Shown here: piece after piece, positions 9,287 to 17,360 of the stretch | Layout of the letters: every line of letters begins with the position of its first letter | Position numbering within the stretch: the first letter of the stretch is position 1 | Assembly (NCBI RefSeq): GCF_005280255.1 | Contig: NZ_CP040018.1 | Location: 3,844,001 to 3,908,000, forward strand | Origin: Arthrobacter sp. 24S4-2 | GTDB taxonomy: Bacteria > Actinomycetota > Actinomycetes > Actinomycetales > Micrococcaceae | Length of the DNA stretch: 64,000 nucleotides | Direction: 5' to 3' | The notes under the pieces: model-generated | Database searches by the model: none | The model's input: the letters and a program-made list of their open reading frames with translations, nothing else | Told to the model about the DNA's origin: nothing | Made by a program: the position numbers and the translations under genes

Positions 9287-10627
9287 GTGGTTCTTTTTTC
9301 ATTGGTGGCTACACACGCCGACATCGACCTCGAGACCGTTGCTCAACTGAGCACCGGCGCTTCAGGGCTTGCTACATCCGCACTCTCCGGGTCGCCGGCA
9401 GTGACGGGTGCCGTTGTCCTTGCCACTTGCAACCGCTTCGAAATCTACGGTGAAGCCCCGCACGCCGACGACGTCGAAGCAGCGCGTGCCGCCCTTGTGG
9501 CCCAGATCAGCGACCTCTGCGGGCTCAACGAGCAGCTGGTGTCCCGGTCATTCAATACCCGTACCGGCGGCGAAGTCAGCCAGCATCTTTTCGCAGTCAG
9601 CTCGGGCCTGGACTCGGCCGTAGTGGGCGAACGCGAAATCGCCGGCCAGGTGCGCCGCGCCCTGATAAACGCCCAGCACGAAGGTACCGCGAGTTCCGGC
9701 CTGGTCCGGCTCTTCCAGGCCGCTTCCAAAACTGCCAAGGACGTCGGCGCCCAGACTGCCCTCGGCTCACGCGGACTGTCCATCGTCTCTGTTGCCCTGG
9801 ACCTCGCCACGGACCTCTCCGAAAACGCCGACTGGTCCACCAAGAAAGCCGTGGTCTTCGGCACCGGGGCGTACGCCGGGGCCACCATGTCCCTGCTCCG
9901 CGAACGCGGCTGCACCGACATCTCCGTCTTTTCGTCCTCCGGACGCGCCGAAGGCTTCGTGGCCACCCGCGGCGGAAAGGCCCTCGACGCCGATTCGCTG
10001 CCAGCCGCGGTCGCGACTGCGGACGTCATGATCGGCTGCAGCGGCTCCGACACCCGCGTCGAGGCTGACGAACTTGCCCGTGTGCGGGCAGGGGCACTGC
10101 AGACCCTGATCGCCATTGACTTGGCCCTCACCCACGATTTCGACCCCGCTGTGGGAGAGCTCGACGGCGTTGAGCTGCTCACGCTCGAATCCGTGCGCCT
10201 CGCTGCTCCCCAGGAGCAGGCGGAATCGCTGGCCCAGGCCAGCGGCATTGTCAACGGTGCCGCCGCAGCCTTTGAGCAGGAGCGCGAAGCACGGTCAGTG
10301 GACTCCGCCATCGTCGCCCTCCGCCGCCACACCATGAACGTCCTGGACGCCGAAATGGAAAAGGTCCGCGCCCGGCACGGCTGCACGGCAGCTGCCGAAG
10401 AGGTCGAGTTCGCCCTGCGCCGGATGGTGAAGCAGCTCCTGCACGTCCCCACCGTCCGGGCCCGGGAGCTTGCCTCCAACGGCCAGCAGGAACACTACAT
10501 CGCGGCCCTCGAAGCGCTGTACGGGATCACCGTTGAACAGCCCGGCGCCGCACGGGCGGCAGAGTGCCCGGTTGACCACAGCCAGGCAGACCCGGCATCC
10601 ACCGAAGCCCGGCGGGAAACCGCCTAA
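9287..10627 (+). CDS. hemA: Glutamyl-tRNA reductase
   Basis: Reduces glutamyl-tRNA(Glu) to glutamate-1-semialdehyde with NADPH, the entry step of the C5 haem pathway. I take GTG 9287 as start (446 residues, VVLFSLVATHADIDLETV); the open frame extends to 9137 but the added sequence has no family character. The catalytic Cys48 is in ATCNRFEIYGE; SSGLDSAVVGEREIAGQVRRA and a Rossmann motif VVFGTGAYAGA (about 185-195) follow, then the helical dimerisation domain with RRHTMNVLDAEMEKVR. It is divergent from the hemE-led operon. The next enzyme (hemL) is not in this window. Confidence 0.96.
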   Translation: MVLFSLVATHADIDLETVAQLSTGASGLATSALSGSPAVTGAVVLATCNRFEIYGEAPHADDVEAARAALVAQISDLCGLNEQLVSRSFNTRTGGEVSQHLFAVSSGLDSAVVGEREIAGQVRRALINAQHEGTASSGLVRLFQAASKTAKDVGAQTALGSRGLSIVSVALDLATDLSENADWSTKKAVVFGTGAYAGATMSLLRERGCTDISVFSSSGRAEGFVATRGGKALDADSLPAAVATADVMIGCSGSDTRVEADELARVRAGALQTLIAIDLALTHDFDPAVGELDGVELLTLESVRLAAPQEQAESLAQASGIVNGAAAAFEQEREARSVDSAIVALRRHTMNVLDAEMEKVRARHGCTAAAEEVEFALRRMVKQLLHVPTVRARELASNGQQEHYIAALEALYGITVEQPGAARAAECPVDHSQADPASTEARRETA

Positions 10628-10706
10628 CCACCGTTCCCCCGCTCTTACCCCGGGCGCCACAGTTCCAACTTGCCGTATCCCCACGCTCGGGGCACGGCCG
10701 GGCAGG

Positions 10707-11741
10707 TCAGCCGAACGCGTTGACGCCGGTCATTTCCGCCGAGAGCGTCCACAGCCTGGCAGCATCTGCAGGATCAACGGCGTGCGCATCAACGCCCCGG
10801 ATCCGGGCTTCCGGGCTTCCTGCCTTTGTGGGCTCCGCGATGTCGCAGTCCTCGCAGTAGACCCCGCCCTTTCCCAGCAGAAGCGGCGACGTGGCCGCCC
10901 ATACCGACGTGGCCGCACCCTGTTCCGGGGTCTTGAACCGGGCGTCGACTGTACCGCGCTCATCCATCCATCCGGCGGCCACCATTTCCTCCCGCGGCAG
11001 GTGGCGCTGCAGTTCGGTCATGATGCCGCCGGGATGAACGGCAAAGGCCCGCACCCCGGAGTCCCTGCCGAGGAAGTCCAGCTGCACGGCGAAGAGCGAA
11101 TTGGCAGTCTTGGCCTGGCCGTAGGCTTTCCATTTGTCGTAGCCGGAGTCGAAGTTGATGTCCTCGAACCGGATGGCGGACAGCTTGTGCCCGGTGGATG
11201 AGAGCGAGACCACCCTGGCTCCGCGCCCCTCCGAAAGCGCCGGCCACAGCAGGTTGGTCAGCGTAAAGTGCCCCAGGTGGTTGGTGGCGAACTGGGATTC
11301 CCAGCCCGGGCCCACCCGCTGCTCGGGGCAGGCCATGATGGCGGCGTTGTTGATGAGGATGTCCAGGCCGGTGCCGGATTCGCCCAAGGCCGAGGACAGG
11401 AAGCCGGCAGCGAATTCCCGTACGCTTGCCTGGTCCGCCAGGTCCAGTGCCGCAATCCTGACGGCTCCGCCTTCCGCTCCGGCAGGCAGTCCTCCGGAGG
11501 ATATTCCGGCCGCCTCCAGCATCTCCCGTGCATGGCCGGGCCTCCGGGCACCCACCAGTACCTGGGCGCCGGCGGACACGAGTGCCCGGACCGTCTCCAG
11601 TCCGAGTCCGGAGTACCCGCCCGTGACGACGGCAGTCCTGCCGGTGAGGTCGATGCCGGCAATGACTTCAGCGGCGGTCGACTCCTTGCCGAAGCCGGAA
11701 CCGGTCTTGCGTTGCGGAGTCCTGCTGTTGTCCTGGCTCAT
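10707..11741 (-). CDS. Short-chain dehydrogenase/reductase, retinol dehydrogenase-like
   Basis: NAD(P)-dependent oxidoreductase of the SDR superfamily with unknown substrate; 344 residues, longer than classical SDRs (about 250) and typical of the light-dependent-reductase/retinol-dehydrogenase-like group. The cofactor motif TGGYSGLG is at 40-47, DILINNAAIMACPE provides the NNA motif, SLSSTGHK contributes the active-site Ser, and YGQAK near residue 207 is the catalytic Tyr-x3-Lys. The first 30 residues are polar and probably disordered. It lies alone between hemA (convergent) and the MoeZ-like gene (same strand, 33-nt gap), with which it may be co-transcribed. Confidence 0.9.
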   Translation of the reverse strand: MSQDNSRTPQRKTGSGFGKESTAAEVIAGIDLTGRTAVVTGGYSGLGLETVRALVSAGAQVLVGARRPGHAREMLEAAGISSGGLPAGAEGGAVRIAALDLADQASVREFAAGFLSSALGESGTGLDILINNAAIMACPEQRVGPGWESQFATNHLGHFTLTNLLWPALSEGRGARVVSLSSTGHKLSAIRFEDINFDSGYDKWKAYGQAKTANSLFAVQLDFLGRDSGVRAFAVHPGGIMTELQRHLPREEMVAAGWMDERGTVDARFKTPEQGAATSVWAATSPLLLGKGGVYCEDCDIAEPTKAGSPEARIRGVDAHAVDPADAARLWTLSAEMTGVNAFG

Positions 11742-11774
11742 GGCCGTGCCTTTCTCGGGCGGGGGCGGGACGGG

Positions 11775-12974
11775 TCAGTAGACCGGCTTGCCGGGCTCCA
11801 CTTCGCGCACCCATGCGAGGATGCCGCCGTCGAGATGGCTGACCCGCTGGTATCCTGCCTTGCGGGCAGCGGCCAGGACAGCGGCGGAGCGGGTACCGGC
11901 CTTGCAGTGGAACACGATGTCCTTGTCCTGCGGAAGCTCGGCCCACGCCTCACCCGCGAGGATCCTGCCCTGCGGGATCAGGACGGAACCGTTAATCCTG
12001 ACGATGTCGTGTTCGCCCGATTCCCGGACGTCCACGAGCTCGAAGTCCTTCAGGCCGGCTTCGCGGGAAGCCAGCATGGTGGCCAGCTGTGTGGCCGTGA
12101 CGGTGTTTTCCTTGGCCGTCGCTTCCTCGGGCACGATTCCGCAGAACGCCTCGTAGTCGGTGAGTTCCGTGATCCGCTCCGCTTCCGGGTCCCGGGCCAC
12201 CTTGATCTCGCGCCAGCTGCCGCCGAGGGCATCGAACAGCGCCACACGCCCCAGCAGGGAACGCCCGACGCCGGTAATCAGCTTGACTGCCTCGGTCACC
12301 ATCAGCGACCCCACGGCAGCGCACAGCATGCCGAACACGCCGCCCTCGCCGCAGGACGGCACCGAACCGGCAGGCGGGGCCTCCGGGTACAGGTCGCGGT
12401 AGGTAGGGCCGTGCTGTTCCCAGAACACGCTCACCTGTCCGTCGAACCGGAAGATGGAGCCCCACACGTAGGGCTTCCCGAGGATTGCCGCGGCGTCGTT
12501 GACCAGGTACCTCGTGGCGAAGTTGTCCGCGCCGTCCACGATCAGGTCATAACCGGCGAACAGCTCCAGCGCGTTGGAGGCGTCAAGCCGTACGTTGTGG
12601 AGCTGTACGTCCACCAGCGGGTTCAGCGCAGCTATGGCATCACGGGCCGACTCGATTTTGGCGCGGCCCACGTCGGCAACCCCGTGGATCACCTGGCGCT
12701 GCAGGTTGCTGAGGTCAACGGCGTCGTCGTCGACGATTCCCAGCGTCCCCACACCAGCTGCCGCCAGATACAGGAGGGCCGGTGAGCCGAGCCCGCCGGC
12801 GCCGATGACCAGGACTTTTGCGTTCTTGAGCCTGCGTTGGCCCAGCGTGCCGATTTCCGGAATGATGAGGTGTCGGGAATAGCGCTCCACCTCTTCGGCA
12901 GTCAGTGCATCGGCCGGTTCCACGAGCGGAGCCAGGGTTGCAGGGACAGCAGTTGCGGTGATCATGGAAGCCAT
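11775..12974 (-). CDS. ThiF/MoeB-family sulphur-carrier adenylyltransferase with rhodanese domain (MoeZ-like)
   Basis: Activates the C-terminal glycine of small sulphur-carrier proteins (ThiS, MoaD or similar) as an acyl-adenylate and probably passes on sulphur. Residues 25-270 form the E1-like domain: ERYSRHLIIPEIG, nucleotide loop VLVIGAGGLGSPA (about 54-66), DDDAVDLSNLQRQ, DGADNFATRY and PSCGEGGVFG. Residues about 295-399 form a rhodanese domain with persulphide Cys357 in FHCKAGTRSAAV. The closest named relative is MoeZ of mycobacteria. Since thiS and thiG lie 3 kb away and no other thiF is seen, it probably serves thiamin synthesis too (inference). Confidence 0.92.
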   Translation of the reverse strand: MASMITATAVPATLAPLVEPADALTAEEVERYSRHLIIPEIGTLGQRRLKNAKVLVIGAGGLGSPALLYLAAAGVGTLGIVDDDAVDLSNLQRQVIHGVADVGRAKIESARDAIAALNPLVDVQLHNVRLDASNALELFAGYDLIVDGADNFATRYLVNDAAAILGKPYVWGSIFRFDGQVSVFWEQHGPTYRDLYPEAPPAGSVPSCGEGGVFGMLCAAVGSLMVTEAVKLITGVGRSLLGRVALFDALGGSWREIKVARDPEAERITELTDYEAFCGIVPEEATAKENTVTATQLATMLASREAGLKDFELVDVRESGEHDIVRINGSVLIPQGRILAGEAWAELPQDKDIVFHCKAGTRSAAVLAAARKAGYQRVSHLDGGILAWVREVEPGKPVY

Positions 12975-13057
12975 ACTTCAATGTATGCCCGAAGATGCCG
13001 CAAGGTCATATTACCCGCGCGTAAAGTGTAGGTAACTGCAACGAAAGAAGGCCAACA

Positions 13058-13726
13058 GTGGTTCACCAGGCACCGGTTGATCGGACTCCGGCCGGGAAGG
13101 CAGCAACAGGGCAGCCCAAGGCCGCCGGTGCACGTTCGGCGCGGCTCCCCCGTGATGAACGCCGCGCCCAGTTGCTTGCCGCCGCCCAGGAAGTCTTTGT
13201 TGCCAATGGGTACCACGGCGCCGCCATGGATGAGATCGCGGAAACCGCCCACGTCAGCAAGCCGGTGCTGTACCAGCATTTCCCGTCCAAGCGCGAGCTC
13301 TACCTGGCGCTGTTGGACAGCCACCTGACCACGCTGACCGGGCTCATGATGGCGGCGTTGAATTCCACCAAGGATAACGACGAACGCGTCCAGGCGGTCA
13401 TGCGCGCCTACTACCGCTTCATTGCCAGCGACGACCAGGCCCACCGCCTGGTATTTGAATCGGACCTCATCAATGACAGCGACGTCAGTTCCAGGCTCGA
13501 AACATTCAACAAGACTTTTGCCGACGCCATTGCGCGGGTCATCGCCGAGGACACCAAGCTCCCCATGCTGGAGGCCCAGCTGCTGGGGCGCGGACTGGCA
13601 GGAATGGCCCAGGTCAGCGCGCGCTACTGGCTCGAAACCGACGGCAACCTGGACCTCGATGTGGCCAGCGACCTCATCTATCGTTTAGCTTGGCGCGGAA
13701 TCTCGCGCTTCCCCAAGGAAACCTAG
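13058..13726 (+). CDS. TetR/AcrR-family transcriptional regulator
   Basis: GTG start at 13058 with a purine-rich SD (GAAAGAAGG). The 222-residue protein has a 25-residue basic/alanine tail, then a classic TetR helix-turn-helix: RRAQLLAAAQEVFVANGYHGAAMDEIAE, then HVSKPVLYQHFPSKRELYLALLD at about 67-89. The C-terminal ligand/dimer domain includes RAYYRFIASDDQAHRLVFESDL, a segment seen in actinobacterial TetR proteins that sit beside DUF3107. Its target is not evident; the adjacent DUF3107 gene starts 51 nt downstream. Confidence 0.92.
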   Translation: MVHQAPVDRTPAGKAATGQPKAAGARSARLPRDERRAQLLAAAQEVFVANGYHGAAMDEIAETAHVSKPVLYQHFPSKRELYLALLDSHLTTLTGLMMAALNSTKDNDERVQAVMRAYYRFIASDDQAHRLVFESDLINDSDVSSRLETFNKTFADAIARVIAEDTKLPMLEAQLLGRGLAGMAQVSARYWLETDGNLDLDVASDLIYRLAWRGISRFPKET

Positions 13727-13777
13727 ACTACAAATAGAGAACACCTTTAGAACTTTGATTGGCTGGGAGGCCTCGCT

Positions 13778-14002
13778 GTGGAAGTAAAGATCGGCATTCA
13801 GAACATCGGCCGCGAAATCGTACTGGAATCGGCTCAGGATGCTGACGCTGTTGCCACGCTGGTGGGGGACGCCATGGCCAAGGGCACCGAACTTCGCCTT
13901 ACGGATGACAAGGGCCGCGTGGTCATCATTCCTGCCAACGTCCTGGGATACGTGGAAATCGGGGCAGAAGAAGCCCGCCGCGTCGGTTTCGGCCAGCTCT
14001 AG
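13778..14002 (+). CDS. DUF3107-family small protein
   Basis: 74-residue cytoplasmic protein starting at GTG 13778 behind a GGGAGG SD. The sequence (VKIGIQNIGREIVLES, then RLTDDKGRVVIIPANVLGYVEIG) matches the small actinobacterial DUF3107 family as I remember it. Function unknown. The position directly after a TetR gene is common for this family in actinobacteria. Confidence 0.85.
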   Translation: MEVKIGIQNIGREIVLESAQDADAVATLVGDAMAKGTELRLTDDKGRVVIIPANVLGYVEIGAEEARRVGFGQL

Positions 14003-14046
14003 GCACCCGTGGCCACCCCCGCCGCCCTGCAGCAAGGAGTTCAGAA

Positions 14047-14349
14047 ATGCTTTCCCTGGTAATCGTGACGCTGGTCACCGTGGCCGCCGGCTTTGTTGTC
14101 TGGGCCAACGACCGGCGGCATGCGAGGTACGGCATCGCAATGCCGGCGGGGGTGGCCACGGCCGTGGGGATGCTGAGCTGGATCATCTTCATGGCCGCGG
14201 GACTGGGATACCAGCCCGGCCTGACGTGGATACCGTGGGTGCTGCCCATGGTTCTGGGTACCGGGGCGGCCCTCGCCGCGGCAGTGTACCTGGGCCGTAA
14301 GCGCGCGCTGCACGACACCAGGCACCTGACCGCCGCGCTGAGGCTCTAA
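14047..14349 (+). CDS. Small integral membrane protein, three predicted helices
   Basis: 100 residues with an AAGGAG-type SD (14033-14038). Predicted helices are LVIVTLVTVAAGFVVWA (3-20), AGVATAVGMLSWIIFMAAG (about 35-55) and WVLPMVLGTGAALAAAVYLG (about 65-84), with a basic cytoplasmic tail (RKRALHDTRH). I do not recognise a family with an assigned function. It follows DUF3107 by 44 nt and may share its transcript. Confidence 0.75.
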   Translation: MLSLVIVTLVTVAAGFVVWANDRRHARYGIAMPAGVATAVGMLSWIIFMAAGLGYQPGLTWIPWVLPMVLGTGAALAAAVYLGRKRALHDTRHLTAALRL

Positions 14350-14367
14350 CCAACGATCCTGGGCATT

Positions 14368-14397
14368 CGTGACCACCCCGTTGGGTGCGTGGTCACG
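14368..14397. terminator. Bidirectional terminator between convergent genes
   Basis: Inverted repeat CGTGACCAC ... GTGGTCACG (9-bp perfect arms, 12-nt loop) between the small membrane protein (+) and the pterin dehydratase (-). No long T tract follows. Confidence 0.6.
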
Positions 14398-14443
14398 GCT
14401 CATTAAGGCGCCGGCTGCTGACTTCTCCGGTGCCGGGCCGGAT

Positions 14444-14800
14444 TCAGCCTTGCTCCGCGATCCCCGCGGTCGGGTACCGGCCCGGTTCCGCGATCGCTGC
14501 CACGGCGGCGGCCGCTGAACTGACCGCCGCGGCTGCCGTGACGTCGCGCCGGGTCACCTCGGTGCCGGCGTCGTGGGAGGTGAAACGGATAAAGACCCGG
14601 TTGAACCGCCAGTCGAGGTCGGGGTGGTGGTTCTGCTCTTCAGCCAATCGTCCGACGGCGGCAATCAGCTCAAGCGCCCCGGCCGCCGTCGGCGTCTTAT
14701 AGACGGTCACGAGCCCTCCCAGCCGGTACAGCCAGTCGGGGAGGTCCGCCAGCGCGGCGTCGATCTGCGGTCGGGTGAGAGTGTCTTCCTTGCCGGTCAC
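14444..14800 (-). CDS. Pterin-4a-carbinolamine dehydratase
   Basis: Dehydrates 4a-hydroxytetrahydropterin. The 118-residue protein carries the family's active-site region EEQNHHPDLDWRFNRVFIRF (54-73), with His58, His59 and His76 in TSHDAGTEVTRRD. No aromatic amino acid hydroxylase is nearby, so the physiological partner is unclear; such orphan enzymes may act on other pterins. The alanine-rich C-terminus (TAAAAVSSAAAAVAAI) is helix-forming. Convergent with the membrane protein gene. Confidence 0.92.
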   Translation of the reverse strand: MTGKEDTLTRPQIDAALADLPDWLYRLGGLVTVYKTPTAAGALELIAAVGRLAEEQNHHPDLDWRFNRVFIRFTSHDAGTEVTRRDVTAAAAVSSAAAAVAAIAEPGRYPTAGIAEQG

Positions 14801-14860
14801 GGTGGCTCCTTGGTGGTCCGGAATGAGCCCGCTCCCTAGTGCCGGCGGATGCCGCCGGGC

Positions 14861-15682
14861 CTACAGGAACTCAGCCCGGCCCTCCATGGCCGACGACGCC
14901 AGGGCGTGCTCGCGGCGCGGGATCCGGCCGGCCGCTTTCGCCAGCCTACCCGCGATAACGGCGTGTTTGAAGGCCTCCCCCATCAGGGCCGGATTCTGTG
15001 CCCTGGTGACCGCGGTGGCCAGCAGGACGGCGTCGCAGCCAAGTTCCATGGCAAGCGCCGCGTCGGACGCAGTGCCGATACCGGCGTCCAGCACCACGGG
15101 AACGGAGGCCCGGGAAACGATCAGTTCGATGTTGTGCGGGTTCAGGATGCCCAGGCCGGTGCCGATCGGCGAACCGAGCGGCATCACCGCGGTGGCTCCG
15201 AGGTTCTCCAGCCGCAGCGCCAGCACGGGGTCGTCGTTGGTGTAGGCGAACACCTTGAACCCGCGGTTCACGAGTTGCTCGGTGGCGTCAACCAGTTCCA
15301 CGGCATCCGGCAGGAGGGTGTGCTCATCGGCAATCACCTCGAGCTTTACCCAGTCCGTTTCCAGGGCCTCGCGCGCCAGTTCAGCGGTCATGATGGCGTC
15401 CTTGGCGGTGAAGCACCCCGCGGTGTTGGGCAGGACCCGGATGTTGTGGTCCACCAGGAGCTGGAACAGCGAACCTGTTTCAGCCGGCGAGTAACGGCGC
15501 ATGGCCACGGTGGTCAGCTCCGTGCCCGACGCGATCAGTGCCGCGCCGAGGCCGTCCAGGCTGGGCGCGCCGCCGGTGCCCATGATCAGCCTCGATCCCA
15601 ACGGGACACCGTCCACGATGAAGGGATCTGCTACCGCGTGCTGCGCTGCCCCGGTGACGCCGGCAACCGTTGTTCCTGCCAT
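14861..15682 (-). CDS. thiG: Thiazole synthase
   Basis: Forms the thiazole phosphate ring from deoxyxylulose 5-phosphate, dehydroglycine and ThiS-thiocarboxylate. The start is ATG 15682 with GGAGG 9 nt upstream, only 5 nt after the thiS stop; the longer frame upstream lies in thiS. The 273-residue product shows PLGSRLIMGTGGAPSL, RRYSPAETGSLFQL, VLPNTAGCFTAKDAI, the Schiff-base Lys113 in DWVKLEVIAD, GTGLGILNP, and VVLDAGIGTASDAALAMELGCDAVLLATAV. It is the last gene of thiO-thiS-thiG, which lies behind a TPP riboswitch. Confidence 0.97.
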   Translation of the reverse strand: MAGTTVAGVTGAAQHAVADPFIVDGVPLGSRLIMGTGGAPSLDGLGAALIASGTELTTVAMRRYSPAETGSLFQLLVDHNIRVLPNTAGCFTAKDAIMTAELAREALETDWVKLEVIADEHTLLPDAVELVDATEQLVNRGFKVFAYTNDDPVLALRLENLGATAVMPLGSPIGTGLGILNPHNIELIVSRASVPVVLDAGIGTASDAALAMELGCDAVLLATAVTRAQNPALMGEAFKHAVIAGRLAKAAGRIPRREHALASSAMEGRAEFL

Positions 15683-15687
15683 GAAGC

Positions 15688-15924
15688 TCAACCTCCCTGT
15701 ACTGCTGTTACGAGTTCGACGTCGTCGCCCTCGGTGAGCGCGGTGACGTACCACTGGCTCCGGGGCACCACCTCCGAGTTCCGGGCCACCGCCACTCCGA
15801 GCTTCCGGCCGTCGGCGGCCTGCCCGTTGGGGGCGAGGTTCCTACCGGTGACCTGGCTGATGAGGGTGGTGACCGAAGCGCCGTCGTCGACAGCGTGGAC
15901 CGCGCCATTCAGTTTGATGTTCAT
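15688..15924 (-). CDS. thiS: Thiamin biosynthesis sulphur carrier
   Basis: 78-residue ubiquitin-like protein (MNIKLNGAVHAVDDGASVTT) with the obligatory C-terminal Gly-Gly (ELVTAVQGG). The terminal glycine is adenylated by a ThiF/MoeB-type enzyme and converted to a thiocarboxylate that donates sulphur to ThiG. The ATG overlaps the thiO stop (ATGA), so the two are translationally coupled. Confidence 0.96.
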   Translation of the reverse strand: MNIKLNGAVHAVDDGASVTTLISQVTGRNLAPNGQAADGRKLGVAVARNSEVVPRSQWYVTALTEGDDVELVTAVQGG

Positions 15925-17222
15925 GCTGTTTCCTTGTTCGGGTCAATTGTGACAAAGTCTGCCGTCGTCGCCGGACGGCGGGAAAACCGGTCCGGCCGGA
16001 ACGGCGCCCAACGCGGGTCGGCGTTGCCGTCCATGAGCTGCCGGCAGATGGACGCCGCCGCGGGTGTGAGCAGGACGCCGTGCCGGAAGAAACCGGTCGC
16101 GATGATCAGCCCTGCGATGTCCCGGCCGGTATCGGCAGCGGCAACCCGTCCCAGAAGCGGCGCGTTGTCCGGGGTTCCCGGACGGGCCCTCGCCGTGGCT
16201 TCCAGCAGTTCCAGTTCGGCGACGGCGGGCACCAGCACCTGGGCGTCGCGGAGCAGTTGGTAGACGCCGCCGGCTGAAACGCCGGAGTGCGCCGGAGCCG
16301 CGTTTCCGGCTCCGCGGTCCGCGGTGCCAGTGCCAGAAAGGGAGTCCTCCCGCTGGGTGGCGCCGATCACCACCGTTCCGTCCTGCCGCGGAACGATGTA
16401 CACCGGGACCCCGTGGACCATGCCACGGACTGTGGACGTGAGCAGCGGTTGCAGGTACCCGGGAACCCGGAGGCGCAGGATGTCGCCGTACACGGGGCGG
16501 AGCGGCAGCTTCAGCCTCGCGGGCAACCCGTCGAGGGCGGCGGAACCCAGTCCGTTGGCAACGATGGTCTCCCCGGCGCGGACGGCATTTCCCCCCGACA
16601 GGCGGACGCCGCTGACCCGTCCTTCCTCCCAGAGCAGCCCGGCGGCCGGCTCACGGACGGCGGAGCCAGGAAGGGACTCAGCAATGCGGACCAGGAGCTT
16701 GCGGGGATCCACCTGATGATCCGCCGGGATGTTGAACGCGCAGGAGATGCCCGGGCTCAGCAGCGGCTCCCGGGTCCTTGCCTCCCTGACCGTCAGCGGT
16801 TCCACCGTCAGGCCACTGGCCTGCTGGACGCCTCGCAGGTCGGCGAGCGCCCGGCGGTCGGCGGCGTCGGCGCCCACGGCGAGGGTCGACGTCGTGAGGT
16901 ATCCGGTACCGGTGCCCCCGGCAGCAGGCCCGCGTGAATCAAGTCCCGCCGCGAACGCGGGCCACAGGCCCGAAGAGTGGAGCATGAGTTCCAGGAGTTC
17001 TTCCTCCTGGTAGTGGAGTTCGCTGACGGGCGCCAGCATGCCGGCCGCGGCCCAGCTCGCACCTGTTCCGGGAGCGTCGTCGATAAGGGCCACGGACCGT
17101 CCCGACTGCAGCGCTTCCCATGCGATGCCGTGGCCGATGACCCCTCCGCCTATCACGGCGACGTCCACCCGGATATCCCGGCCGCGCACAGAAGGGCCGT
17201 CAGGTGCTGATTGGGGGTACAT
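15921..17222 (-). CDS. thiO: Glycine oxidase
   Basis: FAD-dependent amine oxidase supplying dehydroglycine (iminoacetate) for the thiazole ring, the oxygen-using alternative to ThiH. 433 residues; the dinucleotide-binding VDVAVIGGGVIGHGIAWEAL is at about 19-38, followed by ASWAAAGMLAPVSELHY, which is characteristic of ThiO. The C-terminal FAD region has IIATGFFRHGVLLTPAA. A Gly/Thr/Ala-rich insert near residues 295-320 is low complexity. First gene of the riboswitch-controlled operon; its SD (GGGAAGGA, 17227-17234) lies at the 3' edge of the riboswitch. Confidence 0.95.
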   Translation of the reverse strand: MYPQSAPDGPSVRGRDIRVDVAVIGGGVIGHGIAWEALQSGRSVALIDDAPGTGASWAAAGMLAPVSELHYQEEELLELMLHSSGLWPAFAAGLDSRGPAAGGTGTGYLTTSTLAVGADAADRRALADLRGVQQASGLTVEPLTVREARTREPLLSPGISCAFNIPADHQVDPRKLLVRIAESLPGSAVREPAAGLLWEEGRVSGVRLSGGNAVRAGETIVANGLGSAALDGLPARLKLPLRPVYGDILRLRVPGYLQPLLTSTVRGMVHGVPVYIVPRQDGTVVIGATQREDSLSGTGTADRGAGNAAPAHSGVSAGGVYQLLRDAQVLVPAVAELELLEATARARPGTPDNAPLLGRVAAADTGRDIAGLIIATGFFRHGVLLTPAAASICRQLMDGNADPRWAPFRPDRFSRRPATTADFVTIDPNKETA

Positions 17223-17229
17223 TCGATTC

Positions 17230-17332
17230 CTTCCCTACGCCGGTACTAACCGGATCAGGTCAAGCGGTCGGCTCTGACGCCCTCTCAGCCCTGCAGCTTT
17301 GTGACAGCTCCAGCGGGCTCCCGCGGTACCTG
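17230..17332 (-). promoter_or_regulatory. TPP riboswitch (THI element) upstream of thiO
   Basis: On the minus strand the leader contains the two conserved TPP-aptamer blocks: GGGCTGAGAGGG (CUGAGA core) and, about 30 nt later, CCTGATCCGGTTAGTACC followed by GGCGTAGGGA. The 5' arm begins at CCGCGGGAGCCC. The 3' block runs directly into the thiO SD and ATG, so ligand binding could hide the ribosome site. This is translation-level control by SD sequestration (inference). thiE, on the other strand, is not behind it. Confidence 0.93.
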
Positions 17333-17348
17333 CCCAGTTTAGAGGAAC

Positions 17349-17354
17349 TAGGCT
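17349..17354 (+). promoter_or_regulatory. Candidate -10 box of thiE
   Basis: TAGGCT followed by 6 nt and then the thiE ATG, with no SD: a leaderless arrangement. The divergent promoter for the riboswitch transcript must overlap this spot. Confidence 0.5.
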
Positions 17355-17360
17355 GGTGCC

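Noticed and set aside
9445..10479. Long minus-strand ORF opposite hemA
   Set aside because: Ser/Arg/Ala-rich composition with no domain, fully antisense to a conserved gene; a product of high GC.
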